A stretch of DNA of 16,041 bases from the NCBI GenBank assembly GCA_023381945.1, contig JAMCQY010000111.1, positions 1 through 16,041 on the forward strand, written 5' to 3'. Positions 1 to 7,878 of this stretch are shown here, piece after piece. The position numbers were made by a program, and so were the translations under genes. The stretch's first letter is position 1. Each line of letters begins with the position of its first letter. Origin of the DNA: Deltaproteobacteria bacterium. GTDB lineage: Bacteria > Desulfobacterota > Desulfobaccia > Desulfobaccales > 0-14-0-80-60-11. The notes beneath the pieces are model-generated. The model made no database searches. It was not told the DNA's origin and was given only the letters and a program-made list of their open reading frames with translations.

Positions 1-1266
1 CGGGGTTTCGACCGGACCCAGTTCGCGGACACCATCGACTCGATGTGCCGGGATTGTTACCGTTGCGTCCAGGGGTGCCCCCGGGAGCTGATCTTCAAGG
101 CTATGAACCCCCAATACCGCAAGTTAGGGGATGATTACTGGACGCCGGAAATCATTGCGGTGACCTGGAATCAGGCCGAAACCGGCAAGATCCCGGTCTC
201 CGGCGCCGGCTACGGCGGAGCCTTTGCCGGCGAGGGCTTCGACTCCTGTTGGACTGACATGTCGGAGATCGTCCGGCCCACCCGGGACGGCATCCATGGC
301 CGGGAATACATCAGCACCACTGTCGACCTTGGGCGCAAACCCATGTTCCTGGCCTTCGATGACCAGGGCGAGATGCTGGTTACTCCGGCACCGCTGCTGG
401 AGATCCCCCTGCCGGTAATTCTGGCGGAACCGGCCATCAGCGCTGACCCGCCCCGGCTGCGCCAGATCATGGCCGCCGCGGCCCAGAATCTGGGCACCCT
501 GGCGGTCGTGCCCCCGAAAAGCATCGGTGAGGACCTGCTGCCCGCGGCCGACCGGCTGGTGCCGATGCTGCCGGCTGGTTTTAAGCACCTGGATGACCCG
601 CTGTTGGATCAGGTGCCGGCGGTGGAAATTCCGGACCACCCCGGGGTGATGGCCGAGATGGAAGCCCTGAAGCAGCGTCATCCGCGGCTGATGGTCTGGA
701 TCAAGGTGCCGGCGGACAGCCAGGCTCCCGAGCGAGTTTCGGCCCTGGCCGCGGCGGGCGCCGGGGTCCTCCACCTGGCGGGCTCGGATCACGGCCGGGG
801 GGTGGGAGACGCCAGCGAGACGTACCTGAAGGATATGATCCGCCGCTGTCATCTGAGGCTGGTTCAAGACCGGCTGCGGGACGCCGTCACTCTGCTGGCC
901 GGCGGCGGCATCGCCTTGGCGGAGCATGTGGCCAAGGCTATTGTCTGCGGCGCTGACGCCGTCCTGGCGGACATCGCCCTGCTCCTCTCTTTGGAATGCC
1001 GCCTGTGCAAGGACTGCCAGGATGACAATCCCTGCCCGATCGAGCTGGATAAACTCAACGTTAAACGGGGAGCGCAGCGCATGATCAACCTGGTAGGCGC
1101 CTGGAACAACCAGCTCCTGGAAGTCATGGGCGCCATGGGCATGCGGGAAGTCCGCCGCCTGCGCGGCGAAGTCGGGCGAATCATGTTCAAGGAAGACCTG
1201 GACAAAGAGATCTTCGCCCCGCTCTTCTCCCGGCCGGAGGGCGAGAGCCGGCGGGTGGGGGAGTAG
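1..1266 (+). CDS. Partial glutamate-synthase-like FMN-barrel paralogue with Fe-S motifs
   Basis: The reading frame is open from base 1, so the 5' end lies outside the window; 421 residues are visible. Counting from the first visible codon, a ferredoxin-type C-x2-C-x2-C-x3-CP motif lies at C16-C26. The rest follows the glutamate synthase FMN-domain fold: an 'IKVP' strand, a phosphate-site-like 'GGGIALAEHVAKAI..GAD' stretch and a C-x2-C-x2-C-x5-C cluster at C333-C345. The C-terminal half parallels the downstream gene (1390-2937), with cysteine spacing identical at the second cluster. However, the 'GMSFGS' and 'GGTGAAP' motifs of a working glutamate synthase are not seen; the equivalent of the latter reads 'HGRGVGD'. 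I infer a non-catalytic or repurposed electron-transfer subunit of the same complex. The TAG stop lies inside a dispersed repeat. The family call is fairly sure; the function is not. Confidence 0.8.
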   Translation, partial: RGFDRTQFADTIDSMCRDCYRCVQGCPRELIFKAMNPQYRKLGDDYWTPEIIAVTWNQAETGKIPVSGAGYGGAFAGEGFDSCWTDMSEIVRPTRDGIHGREYISTTVDLGRKPMFLAFDDQGEMLVTPAPLLEIPLPVILAEPAISADPPRLRQIMAAAAQNLGTLAVVPPKSIGEDLLPAADRLVPMLPAGFKHLDDPLLDQVPAVEIPDHPGVMAEMEALKQRHPRLMVWIKVPADSQAPERVSALAAAGAGVLHLAGSDHGRGVGDASETYLKDMIRRCHLRLVQDRLRDAVTLLAGGGIALAEHVAKAIVCGADAVLADIALLLSLECRLCKDCQDDNPCPIELDKLNVKRGAQRMINLVGAWNNQLLEVMGAMGMREVRRLRGEVGRIMFKEDLDKEIFAPLFSRPEGESRRVGE

Positions 1267-1320
1267 GGGCGGACCCATGTGTCCGCCCACTTGAGGACGC
1301 ATACGCGGGAGCGCCCCTAC
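1263..1320. repeat. Palindromic dispersed repeat, copy 1
   Basis: A 58-bp element bounded by 9-bp inverted ends (GTAGGGGCG at 1263-1271, CGCCCCTAC at 1312-1320). Inside is an 8-bp hairpin GGGCGGAC/GTCCGCCC with a 6-nt loop. The first 26 bases recur at 5861-5886 with one mismatch. Its first bases supply the TAG stop of the upstream gene. It resembles a REP-like intergenic repeat. Confidence 0.75.
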
Positions 1321-1389
1321 GGGCAATCGCGGAGGTTTGCCCCACCAAGGATAAAATCAAATTATAAAAATTTAAGAAGATCTATCCAT

Positions 1390-2937
1390 ATGTCACTAGC
1401 AGAAAAACTCGATACCATGGAAGCCTGGTCAGAAGGCCAGCCCTGGCAGCCGGTTCCCACCCCGAGCCGGTTCCGCACGCCCTTGAGCAAGTACCGGGTG
1501 TGGCGCAACGAATCCGCCTGCATCAAGTGCGGCAAGTGCGTGGAAGTCTGCCCTTACGGCGTTCACACCAAGGCCGGCAGCTATTTGCGGCGGCCCAAGA
1601 GCTATCGCTGCCTGGGCCTGGCGTGCCAGGAGAAAGAATTTTACTGCGTCAATAAGTGCCCGGCGCAGGCCTTGAAGGTCAGCATCCACCCGGTGTACAG
1701 CACCTTGGGGGACAAACGCTGGCCAGCCGACCTGCTGCTTTCCACCTGGTGGCAGGCGGAATGGGGCAACCTCCCCTACACTGACCTGGAATACCGCCTG
1801 GGCGCCTCCGGCGGCGGTTTCGACAAATTGCGCTTTCTCTTTCCCAAGCATCGCCCGGATTTCAAACTGAGCCACGAGGATATCTCCCTGGAACTGGAAA
1901 TCAACAAACGGGGAGACGGCCGGCCGCAGATAAAACTGGGCGTACCCTGGTACGGCGGCGGCATGTCTTTCGGATCGGTCAGTATCAACACCATTTTGAG
2001 CCGCATCCGGGCCGCCACCCGCTTCAACACCATGGTGTCCACCGGCGAAGGCGGCTTTCCGGAAGACCTTTATCCGTATTCCAACAACATCGTCACCCAG
2101 GTGGCCACCGGACTCTTCGGGGTCAGGGAGGACACCATACAGAGGGTGCGCATGGTGGAGTTCAAATACGCCCAGGGGGCCAAACCCGGCCTGGGCGGCC
2201 ATCTGCTGGGCGACAAAGTGACCCCGGCAGTGGCGCGCATGCGGGAGTCGGTGCCCGGCAGCGCCCTGTTCTCCCCCTTTCCGTTCCACAGCGTCTACTC
2301 GGTGGAAGACCACAAGAAGCACATCGACTGGATCAAGGAGATCAACGCCCGAGCCCTGGTGTCGGTGAAGGTTTCCACCCCCACCGACGTGGACATGGTG
2401 GCGGTGGGCAGCTATTACGCCGGCGCCCATGTGGTCCAGTTGGACGGCAGCTACGGCGGCACCGGGGCGGCCCCGGATATTGCCAAGAAGAATATCGCCA
2501 TGCCGGTGGAGTACGCCATCCCCAAGGTACACCAGTTTCTCAAGGCCGAAGGCATCCGGGACCAGGTGACCCTGGTGGCCTCCGGCGGCATCCGCAATGC
2601 CTATGACGTGGCCAAGGCCATCGCCCTGGGAGCCGACTGCGTACAGATCGGCACCGCCGACCTGGTGGCCCTGGAGTGCCTGCGCTGCCATAACTGCGAG
2701 TCCGGCCGCGGCTGCGCCCGGGGCATCGCCACCACCGACCCGGAGTTGGTGGACCTGATGACCATTGAATGGGGCACCAACCGGATCAGCAATATGTACT
2801 ACTCCTGGAGTTACATCTTAAAAGAGATCCTGCGGCGCCTGGGACTGAGGTCTATCCGGGAACTGGTGGGCCGCACCGACGTGCTGGCGCATCTGGATTA
2901 CTTCGAACGGCCGGTGGAAGACGATTTGAGGAGATAG
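1390..2937 (+). CDS. gltB: Glutamate synthase FMN-domain subunit with N-terminal ferredoxin clusters (archaeal-type GltB core)
   Basis: 515 residues from the ATG at 1390, chosen because a purine-rich AAGAAGA lies at 1374-1380 and because the longer frame from 1279 only translates repeat DNA. Residues 44-54 form C-x2-C-x2-C-x3-CP and residues 74-90 form a second set, C-x4-C-x6-C-x3-CP, so two [4Fe-4S] clusters are likely. The FMN barrel follows with 'GGGMSFGS', 'GEGGFPEDLYP', 'SVKVS', 'GGTGAAP' and 'ASGGIRNAYDVAKAIALGAD'. A cysteine cluster at C430, C433, C436 and C442 corresponds to the Fe-S cluster of glutamate synthases. Family knowledge: this domain makes glutamate from 2-oxoglutarate and ammonia channelled from the amidotransferase domain, here encoded separately at 3159-5795. 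The ferredoxin clusters probably bring in electrons. The stop codon is provided by a repeat. Confidence 0.9.
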   Translation: MSLAEKLDTMEAWSEGQPWQPVPTPSRFRTPLSKYRVWRNESACIKCGKCVEVCPYGVHTKAGSYLRRPKSYRCLGLACQEKEFYCVNKCPAQALKVSIHPVYSTLGDKRWPADLLLSTWWQAEWGNLPYTDLEYRLGASGGGFDKLRFLFPKHRPDFKLSHEDISLELEINKRGDGRPQIKLGVPWYGGGMSFGSVSINTILSRIRAATRFNTMVSTGEGGFPEDLYPYSNNIVTQVATGLFGVREDTIQRVRMVEFKYAQGAKPGLGGHLLGDKVTPAVARMRESVPGSALFSPFPFHSVYSVEDHKKHIDWIKEINARALVSVKVSTPTDVDMVAVGSYYAGAHVVQLDGSYGGTGAAPDIAKKNIAMPVEYAIPKVHQFLKAEGIRDQVTLVASGGIRNAYDVAKAIALGADCVQIGTADLVALECLRCHNCESGRGCARGIATTDPELVDLMTIEWGTNRISNMYYSWSYILKEILRRLGLRSIRELVGRTDVLAHLDYFERPVEDDLRR

Positions 2938-2967
2938 CTGTCAGCGGTCAGCTTTCAGCGATCAGCT
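2935..2967. repeat. Degenerate 'GTCAGC' repeat overlapping the stop codon
   Basis: Starting at the TAG stop of the upstream gene, the sequence repeats variants of (G/A)TCAGC three times (GTCAGCG, GTCAGCT, ATCAGCT) with TTCAGCG between. It looks like a short dispersed repeat attached directly to the end of the coding region. Confidence 0.5.
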
Positions 2968-2980
2968 AAAATATAAAGGC

Positions 2981-3058
2981 AAATCCCCCCCGCCCCCCCC
3001 TTTTACAAAGGGGGGGAACAAAAGTCCCCCTTTGACAAAGGGGGATTTAGGGGGATTT
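2981..3058. repeat. Poly-C / poly-G inverted repeat cluster in the operon gap
   Basis: AAATCCCCC at 2981-2989 is mirrored by GGGGGATTT at 3040-3048 and again at 3050-3058. A nested TCCCCCTTTG / CAAAGGGGGA palindrome lies around 3025-3045. This kind of 'ccccctttgacaaaggggg' repeat is widely dispersed in bacterial genomes. Here it sits between two glutamate synthase genes and could form a long hairpin in the operon transcript. Confidence 0.65.
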
Positions 3059-3158
3059 AAAGATTTACGTAAAACGTCCAACGTCTATAGCCTGCGGCCG
3101 CCGGAATCCGGCGTGCACGTCACGCCTTATAGGCAATTGATAATTAAAGAGGATGTAA

Positions 3159-5795
3159 ATGAAGTCCAAGGCCAGTGCTAATAACCATTGGGGCGTGCAA
3201 CTGCTCAATACCCGCCAAGAATTCGCCAATCCTTATCCTGACGGCCGCATCCAGAAGGCCGCGGATGAGGGCGGCTGCGGGGTTACCGGGTTTGCCGCCA
3301 GCGTGCCGGTGGCCGGCCGCCATATCGTCTCCCCCTCCATCCAGATGCACAACCGGGGCAACGGCAAGGGCGGCGGCATCGCCGCGGTGGGCCTGGACCC
3401 GGAAACCCTGGGCGTCTCCCAGCAGATCCTGGACGACGATTACCTGATCCAGATCGCCTATCTGGACACCGAGGCCCGCAAGCAGGTGGAAGCCCAGTTC
3501 ATCACCCCGGTGTTTAAGGTGGACCACTCCCGGCGACAGCCTACTGTGAAAAACTGGCAGGATATCAAAGGCCTGGTGGTCAAGCCGCCGGATGTCTGGC
3601 AATATTTCGTGCGGGTCAAGCCCGAGGTTTTGCAGCACTTCATCCAGCAGCACAAGCTCTATGGCATTGGCTGGCGCAAGGTGGAAGACGAATTTGTGGC
3701 CCAGAACTGCTATAAGCTGAACGAGGCCTATTACGCCTCCCTGGGCGAAAAGAAGGCCTTCGTCATGTCCCAGGGCCGGAACATGCTGATCCTGAAGATC
3801 GTGGGTTATGCCGAGGAAGCCGCGTACTATTACCAGTTGCTGGACTTCAAGGCCCATATCTGGATCGCCCACCAGCGCTATCCTACCCGGGGGCGGGTGT
3901 GGCACCCCGGCGGCGCCCACCCCTTCGCGGCTCTCAATACCGCCCTGGTGCACAACGGCGACTTCGCCAATTACTTCTCGGTGAGCGAGTATCTGAGCCA
4001 GCGCCATTTCTATCCCCAGTTTCTGACGGACACCGAAGTGGCGGTGCTCACTTTTGACCTGTGGCACCGGCTCTACGGCTATCCCCTGGAGTATGTCATC
4101 GAGTCCATGGCCCCGACTACGGAACGCGACTTCGACTTGCTGCCGCCGGAACGGCAGCGGGTCTACCGGCAGCTCCAGGCCGCCAACATCCACGGCTCGC
4201 CGGACGGTCCCTGGTTTTTCATCATTGCCAGGAACGATCCGGAGCGGCAGAGCTTTGACCTCATCGGCATCACCGACACCTCGATGCTGCGGCCCCAGGT
4301 CTTCGCCCTGCATGACGGCGAGGTGCAAATCGGCCTGGTCTGCTCCGAAAAGCAGGCCATCGACGCCACCCTGGCGTCCCTGGCGGCGGAAGACCCGCGG
4401 GTCTGCCCGGTGGCCGATCTCTACTGGAATGCCCGGGGCGGCAGCGCCACCGACGGCGGCTCTTTCATCTTCTCCCTGGAGCCCAGGGACGGCCGGCGGG
4501 TGCTCTCCTGCCACGACAAGTTCGGCAAGCCCAAGACCGTGCCCTGGCATCAGCGCCCCTGGAACGGCGCCGTGCTGGAGATCGAGATCCAGGAGGACTC
4601 CGAGGTGGTGCGCCTGGTGAGCGCCTCTCTTCAGGATCAGACCGGGGAGCAGCTCTACCGGGCCATCCGGGAGCGGACCGCCACCATCTCCTACGCCACC
4701 TTCCGGGAGTATATGGAGACCATCAGCGACCTAGCCGTTAAGAACGACGCGCTCAAGGCCGCAGCCATCAATGGTTTAACCTTGCTGATGGACCGCCGCT
4801 ACGATCCGGGTGACAAAAAACGCAGCAACCTCCTGCATTTCATCATGGAGACCTTGACCCGGATCCTGAAACACACCCCGACGGTGGGTGAAAATCATCC
4901 CAGCCGCTACCGCCGGATTGATCGGGACAGCCAGGATCAATTGATGGCGCCCCGCCAGGCCGACGCCGTCTTGATTCTGGATGCCGCCGGTTTCCCGCCG
5001 GAAGGGGAAGACTGCGACGCCCGCCTATTATGCCAGGCCTTTAAGCTGGGCTGGAAGCAATTCCTCACTTACGGGTACACCGGGCAGCGCTTCCTGGGCT
5101 GCGGCTTCGGGCTAAATACCGATGAGGTGCAGATCGATGCCTACGGCAGCACCGGCGACTACCTGGCCTCCGGTATCGACGGCATGACCATCCAGATCCA
5201 CGGCAACGCCCAAGACCAGTTGGGACAGATCATGAAGCGCGGTAAGCTGGTGGTGCACGGCGATGTTGGCCAGACCTTCATGTACGGCGCCAAGGGCGGC
5301 GAGGTCTACATCCTGGGCAACGCCGCCGGCCGTCCGCTGATCAACGCCGTGGGCCGCCCCCGGGTGGTAATCAACGGCACCGCCCTGGACTTCCTGGCGG
5401 AATCCTTCATGGCCGGCAATGTCTTTAAAGACGGCGGCTTCGTCATCGTCAACGGGTTGGAGTACGATTCCCGGGGACGCCTCAGGCCGCAACGCACTCC
5501 GTATCCCGGCTCCAATCTCTTTTCCCTGGCTTCCGGGGGCGCCATCTATATCCGCGATCCCTACCAGCAGGTGGTGGACGAGCAGTTGAACGGCGGCGAG
5601 ATCGTGCCTCTCACCGCGGCGGATTGGAACCTGATCCTGCCTTACCTCCAAGAGAACGAACGCCTCTTCGGCATCTCGGTGGAACGCGACCTGCTCTTCG
5701 TGGACGGCCAGCAGCGCCACCCTGACGAGGTTTATCGCAAGGTCCAGCCGGTCAAACTGGCGATCCTCACCAAGATAGAGGAGTCCTGGGAATAG
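3159..5795 (+). CDS. Glutamate synthase amidotransferase-GXGXG fusion subunit
   Basis: 878 residues; ATG at 3159 with AGAGG at 3148-3152. Cys40 in 'GGCGVTGF' is the expected N-terminal nucleophile of a class II glutamine amidotransferase, implying removal of a 39-residue propeptide. 'HQRYPTRG' (238-245), 'HNGDF' (265-269) and a downstream 'TDTE' fit the glutamine-binding and oxyanion-hole motifs. A helical linker covers roughly residues 430-620. A GXGXG beta-helix domain follows from about 630 to 850, with repeated G-rich turns such as 'GKLVVHGDVGQTFMYGAKGG'. In standard GltB the FMN barrel lies between these two parts; here it is a separate gene (1390-2937), so the domains are rearranged. 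It should hydrolyse glutamine and pass ammonia to the FMN subunit. A terminator follows 28 bp after the stop. Confidence 0.9.
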   Translation: MKSKASANNHWGVQLLNTRQEFANPYPDGRIQKAADEGGCGVTGFAASVPVAGRHIVSPSIQMHNRGNGKGGGIAAVGLDPETLGVSQQILDDDYLIQIAYLDTEARKQVEAQFITPVFKVDHSRRQPTVKNWQDIKGLVVKPPDVWQYFVRVKPEVLQHFIQQHKLYGIGWRKVEDEFVAQNCYKLNEAYYASLGEKKAFVMSQGRNMLILKIVGYAEEAAYYYQLLDFKAHIWIAHQRYPTRGRVWHPGGAHPFAALNTALVHNGDFANYFSVSEYLSQRHFYPQFLTDTEVAVLTFDLWHRLYGYPLEYVIESMAPTTERDFDLLPPERQRVYRQLQAANIHGSPDGPWFFIIARNDPERQSFDLIGITDTSMLRPQVFALHDGEVQIGLVCSEKQAIDATLASLAAEDPRVCPVADLYWNARGGSATDGGSFIFSLEPRDGRRVLSCHDKFGKPKTVPWHQRPWNGAVLEIEIQEDSEVVRLVSASLQDQTGEQLYRAIRERTATISYATFREYMETISDLAVKNDALKAAAINGLTLLMDRRYDPGDKKRSNLLHFIMETLTRILKHTPTVGENHPSRYRRIDRDSQDQLMAPRQADAVLILDAAGFPPEGEDCDARLLCQAFKLGWKQFLTYGYTGQRFLGCGFGLNTDEVQIDAYGSTGDYLASGIDGMTIQIHGNAQDQLGQIMKRGKLVVHGDVGQTFMYGAKGGEVYILGNAAGRPLINAVGRPRVVINGTALDFLAESFMAGNVFKDGGFVIVNGLEYDSRGRLRPQRTPYPGSNLFSLASGGAIYIRDPYQQVVDEQLNGGEIVPLTAADWNLILPYLQENERLFGISVERDLLFVDGQQRHPDEVYRKVQPVKLAILTKIEESWE

Positions 5796-5823
5796 CAGAC
5801 TATTGGAAAAATTTACGGATGGA

Positions 5824-5860
5824 ACAGGGGCGGGGTGGATAACTCCCGCCCCTGTCTTTT
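5824..5860 (+). terminator. Rho-independent terminator of the glutamate synthase operon
   Basis: A perfect 11-bp stem (ACAGGGGCGGG at 5824-5834 with CCCGCCCCTGT at 5845-5855) has a 10-nt loop and is followed by CTTTT. It lies 28 bp downstream of the stop at 5795. The convergent oxidase gene ends at 5915, and the hairpin could also serve it, though no T-run is seen on that side. Confidence 0.75.
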
Positions 5861-5886
5861 GTAGGGGCGGACCCAGGTGTCCGCCC
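5861..5886. repeat. Palindromic dispersed repeat, copy 2
   Basis: Twenty-six bases match 1263-1288 in the same orientation with one mismatch (G for T in the hairpin loop). The 8-bp GGGCGGAC/GTCCGCCC stem is intact, but the outer right arm seen in copy 1 is missing. The two copies bracket the second and third glutamate synthase genes. Confidence 0.75.
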
Positions 5887-5914
5887 TAAGGGTGCAGGTG
5901 AGTGCAAGTCGGTG

Positions 5915-7438
5915 TTAAACTATCTGCCAGACGCCCAGCATGCCGATATCTTCGTGTTCCACGATGTGACAATGAAATACGGAAGTCCCGGTAAAGTCTT
6001 TCACCGGCACCAGCATGGTCACCGAGCCCCGTTTGGGAACCAGGACCGTGTCTTTCCAGGCAGGCAGTGACGCATAAGCAGGATAGGAGGCGTCCGCGCC
6101 CGTAAGTGCAAGAATCTGGGCCGCATTGGTGTGTTGATGGAACGGGTGGTCCAGGTTAGTCTGATTATTGACGACCCAGACCTCATAAGTTCCCGGATTC
6201 GAGGTGATGGTATAGGGATTGCCGTCCTGGTAGGCCTCGCCGTTGATGTATGCCTTCATTTGGCCCATGCTCAGGTTCAGGGTTCGCCTGGGAAAGGAGG
6301 TGGTATCCAGGTTTAACCTGGCGGCATTTGGATTGATGACCGCGGGCAGGGCATCGCTGGCCGCCGTTCCCTGCACCGAAAGGGTCAGCAGGGTAATCTG
6401 CGCCAAGGTTCCCGCCATTCCCCCCATTCCCCCCCGGGAATACGGTAACGACAGGAACTTGAAACTTCCCGGGGTAGAGCCGGCCTGCACCAGAACCTCC
6501 ACCCGCTCGCCCGGAGAGAGAAGTATTTGGGTCCGGGGGTAGGGCTTGTCCAGGAGGCCGCTTTCGGTCCCCGCCAGGTACATGGCGCCGCCCTGGTTAT
6601 TGGCAAAGGCCAGATTATAAAACCGGGCATTGCCGGAATTCAGGATCCGCCAGCGCTGCACCTGGCCCGGCTGGATGGACAAGATGGGATTCACCTGGCC
6701 ATTCACCGTGATGATATTGCCTTCCTTGCCGTTTTGGTAATCCATGGTTGAGAAGGCCGCTGGGCCGCCGTTGCTCAGGGAAATGTCTTTCAAAACCAGG
6801 GTGTGGGTCTCGTAGCCCGCCAGCGGAGCCTCCAGGGCGTCGTCTTCCACCACCAGGGCCCCGGCCAGCCCGCCCCAGACCTGTTCAGCCACCAGCCCGT
6901 GTTTGTGCGGATGGTAATAATTTAAGGTCCCTCCCTCCTGCAAAGAAGTATCATACTGATAGTCGTAGCTTTGGCCCGGCAGGATTTCCATCAGGACGGC
7001 GTCGCCGGGCTCTTGAGGAGAGACGTGCCAGCCATGGGTGTGCAGGTTGGTGATATTCTTTTGATAACCCAGGGTATTGGTCTGCGTCGTCACGGGCAGG
7101 GAATTGGTGAATTTCACCCTCAGAATATCCCCGCGTTTCACACTAATGGTCGGAGCGGGGTAATAACCGTTGTAAGTCAGGAGATTAGCCGTGACGCCGT
7201 TGATATTCACGGGGGCGATCTTAGCCTCCAGGTTGACATCCACCAGGATGCCGTTCCGGATCAGCGGCATCGCTACCGGGTCTTGAAAACCGTTGCCCGG
7301 CGGCGGGTCGATGACACTGGCGCCACCGCCGCCCATCTGGGCCAAAGAAACGCCGCTCTTCAAGATAAAGGGCACTCCGGCCACCCCCACGGACAGGCTC
7401 TTGAGAAAATCTCTCCGGTTAATTTTTTTCCAATCCAT
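5915..7438 (-). CDS. Tat-exported multicopper oxidase
   Basis: 507 residues; ATG at 7438 with AGGAGG at 7443-7448. The N-terminus has a twin-arginine motif (N-R8-R9-D-F-L-K), a hydrophobic stretch and a likely cleavage after A33, so the protein should be exported folded to the periplasm. All four copper motifs are present: HTHGWH (133-138), HPHKHG (176-181), HPFHQH (431-436) and HCHIVEHEDIGM (489-500). Cys490 and Met500 fit the type 1 copper, and the histidine pairs fit the trinuclear centre. Family knowledge: such laccase/CueO-like enzymes oxidise metals (Cu(I), Mn, Fe) or phenols with oxygen. There is no long Met-rich insert, only a 'GGMGGMAG' patch. It is the last minus-strand gene of a cluster of exported proteins. 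Substrate is unknown; CueO-, CotA- and spore-coat-like activities are all possible. The family call is firm. Confidence 0.93.
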   Translation of the reverse strand: MDWKKINRRDFLKSLSVGVAGVPFILKSGVSLAQMGGGGASVIDPPPGNGFQDPVAMPLIRNGILVDVNLEAKIAPVNINGVTANLLTYNGYYPAPTISVKRGDILRVKFTNSLPVTTQTNTLGYQKNITNLHTHGWHVSPQEPGDAVLMEILPGQSYDYQYDTSLQEGGTLNYYHPHKHGLVAEQVWGGLAGALVVEDDALEAPLAGYETHTLVLKDISLSNGGPAAFSTMDYQNGKEGNIITVNGQVNPILSIQPGQVQRWRILNSGNARFYNLAFANNQGGAMYLAGTESGLLDKPYPRTQILLSPGERVEVLVQAGSTPGSFKFLSLPYSRGGMGGMAGTLAQITLLTLSVQGTAASDALPAVINPNAARLNLDTTSFPRRTLNLSMGQMKAYINGEAYQDGNPYTITSNPGTYEVWVVNNQTNLDHPFHQHTNAAQILALTGADASYPAYASLPAWKDTVLVPKRGSVTMLVPVKDFTGTSVFHCHIVEHEDIGMLGVWQIV

Positions 7439-7587
7439 AGGACCTCCTGTCCAGGATTAAAGTTTCTCCTGTAGCGCAGCCCAGGCCCTTAGCCGGAATC
7501 CTGCGCCAGATGGATTAACCGTTAGGTGTCATAAAATAACCATAAAAGATAAAATAAAACCATTGCCCAAAATACCCAATTTCGTTT

Positions 7588-7611
7588 TAGTCAATTATAC
7601 TTATAGTCAAT
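7588..7611. promoter_or_regulatory. Direct repeat TAGTCAAT x2, possible regulator boxes
   Basis: The octamer TAGTCAAT occurs at 7588-7595 and 7604-7611, start points 16 bp apart, in the AT-rich gap upstream of the oxidase gene. Tandem direct boxes of this type are typical of OmpR-family response regulators, including copper-responsive ones. The assignment is inference; AT-rich DNA can produce such repeats by chance. Confidence 0.3.
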
Positions 7612-7634
7612 AATTTCTTACTATTACACTAAAT

Positions 7635-7654
7635 ATTAACGAAATTTTGTTAAT
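7635..7654. promoter_or_regulatory. 20-bp palindrome, possible operator
   Basis: ATTAACGAAATTTTGTTAAT is a 20-bp inverted repeat with one mismatched pair. It lies in the AT-rich gap about 200 bp upstream of the oxidase start and could be an operator for a dimeric repressor. No family could be assigned. Confidence 0.35.
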
Positions 7655-7794
7655 AGTCTCACCCACTCTGCGGCTGGTCAATTGTCAATCTCGGTACCAC
7701 AGAGGAAACAGGGAATGGCCGTCGTCCCTTAAAATTCTGGAATTCCGGCAGACGTAGGATTGGCTGCAGCGATGGTTGGAATGGCCGCTGGATT

Positions 7795-7827
7795 GATTAA
7801 AGCCCTGGCCGGATGCCCAGCCAGGGC
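7795..7827 (-). terminator. Possible terminator after the Gly/Met-rich protein gene
   Basis: GCCCTGGC (7802-7809) pairs with GCCAGGGC (7820-7827) as an 8-bp stem. Read on the minus strand it is followed by a short TTTAATC run. It lies 52 bp downstream of the stop at 7879 and would separate the small-protein genes from the oxidase gene. The T-run is short, so efficiency is uncertain. Confidence 0.5.
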
Positions 7828-7878
7828 CAATTTGATTATTTAAGGTGCGACCAGTTTGGGTCGGTTGCTTGTGGTTTG

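Larger units (their letters stand above)
7439..7794. other. AT-rich regulatory gap upstream of the oxidase gene
   Basis: No convincing gene is seen in these 356 bases. Bases 7530-7665 are strikingly AT-rich compared with the neighbours and hold a near-perfect palindrome and a direct repeat (separate entries), so the oxidase promoter most likely lies here. Nearer the gene, GCGCAG at 7474-7479 pairs with CTGCGC at 7501-7506 as a leader hairpin. Bases 7666-7794 show nothing recognisable. Confidence 0.5.

Noticed and set aside
124..1326. 400-codon open frame on the minus strand opposite the first glutamate-synthase-like gene
   Set aside because: It is the antisense shadow of a clearly homologous gene in GC-rich DNA; its composition is Gly/His/Arg-skewed with no domain. 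The same holds for 1429-2691 and 3144-4550 minus.
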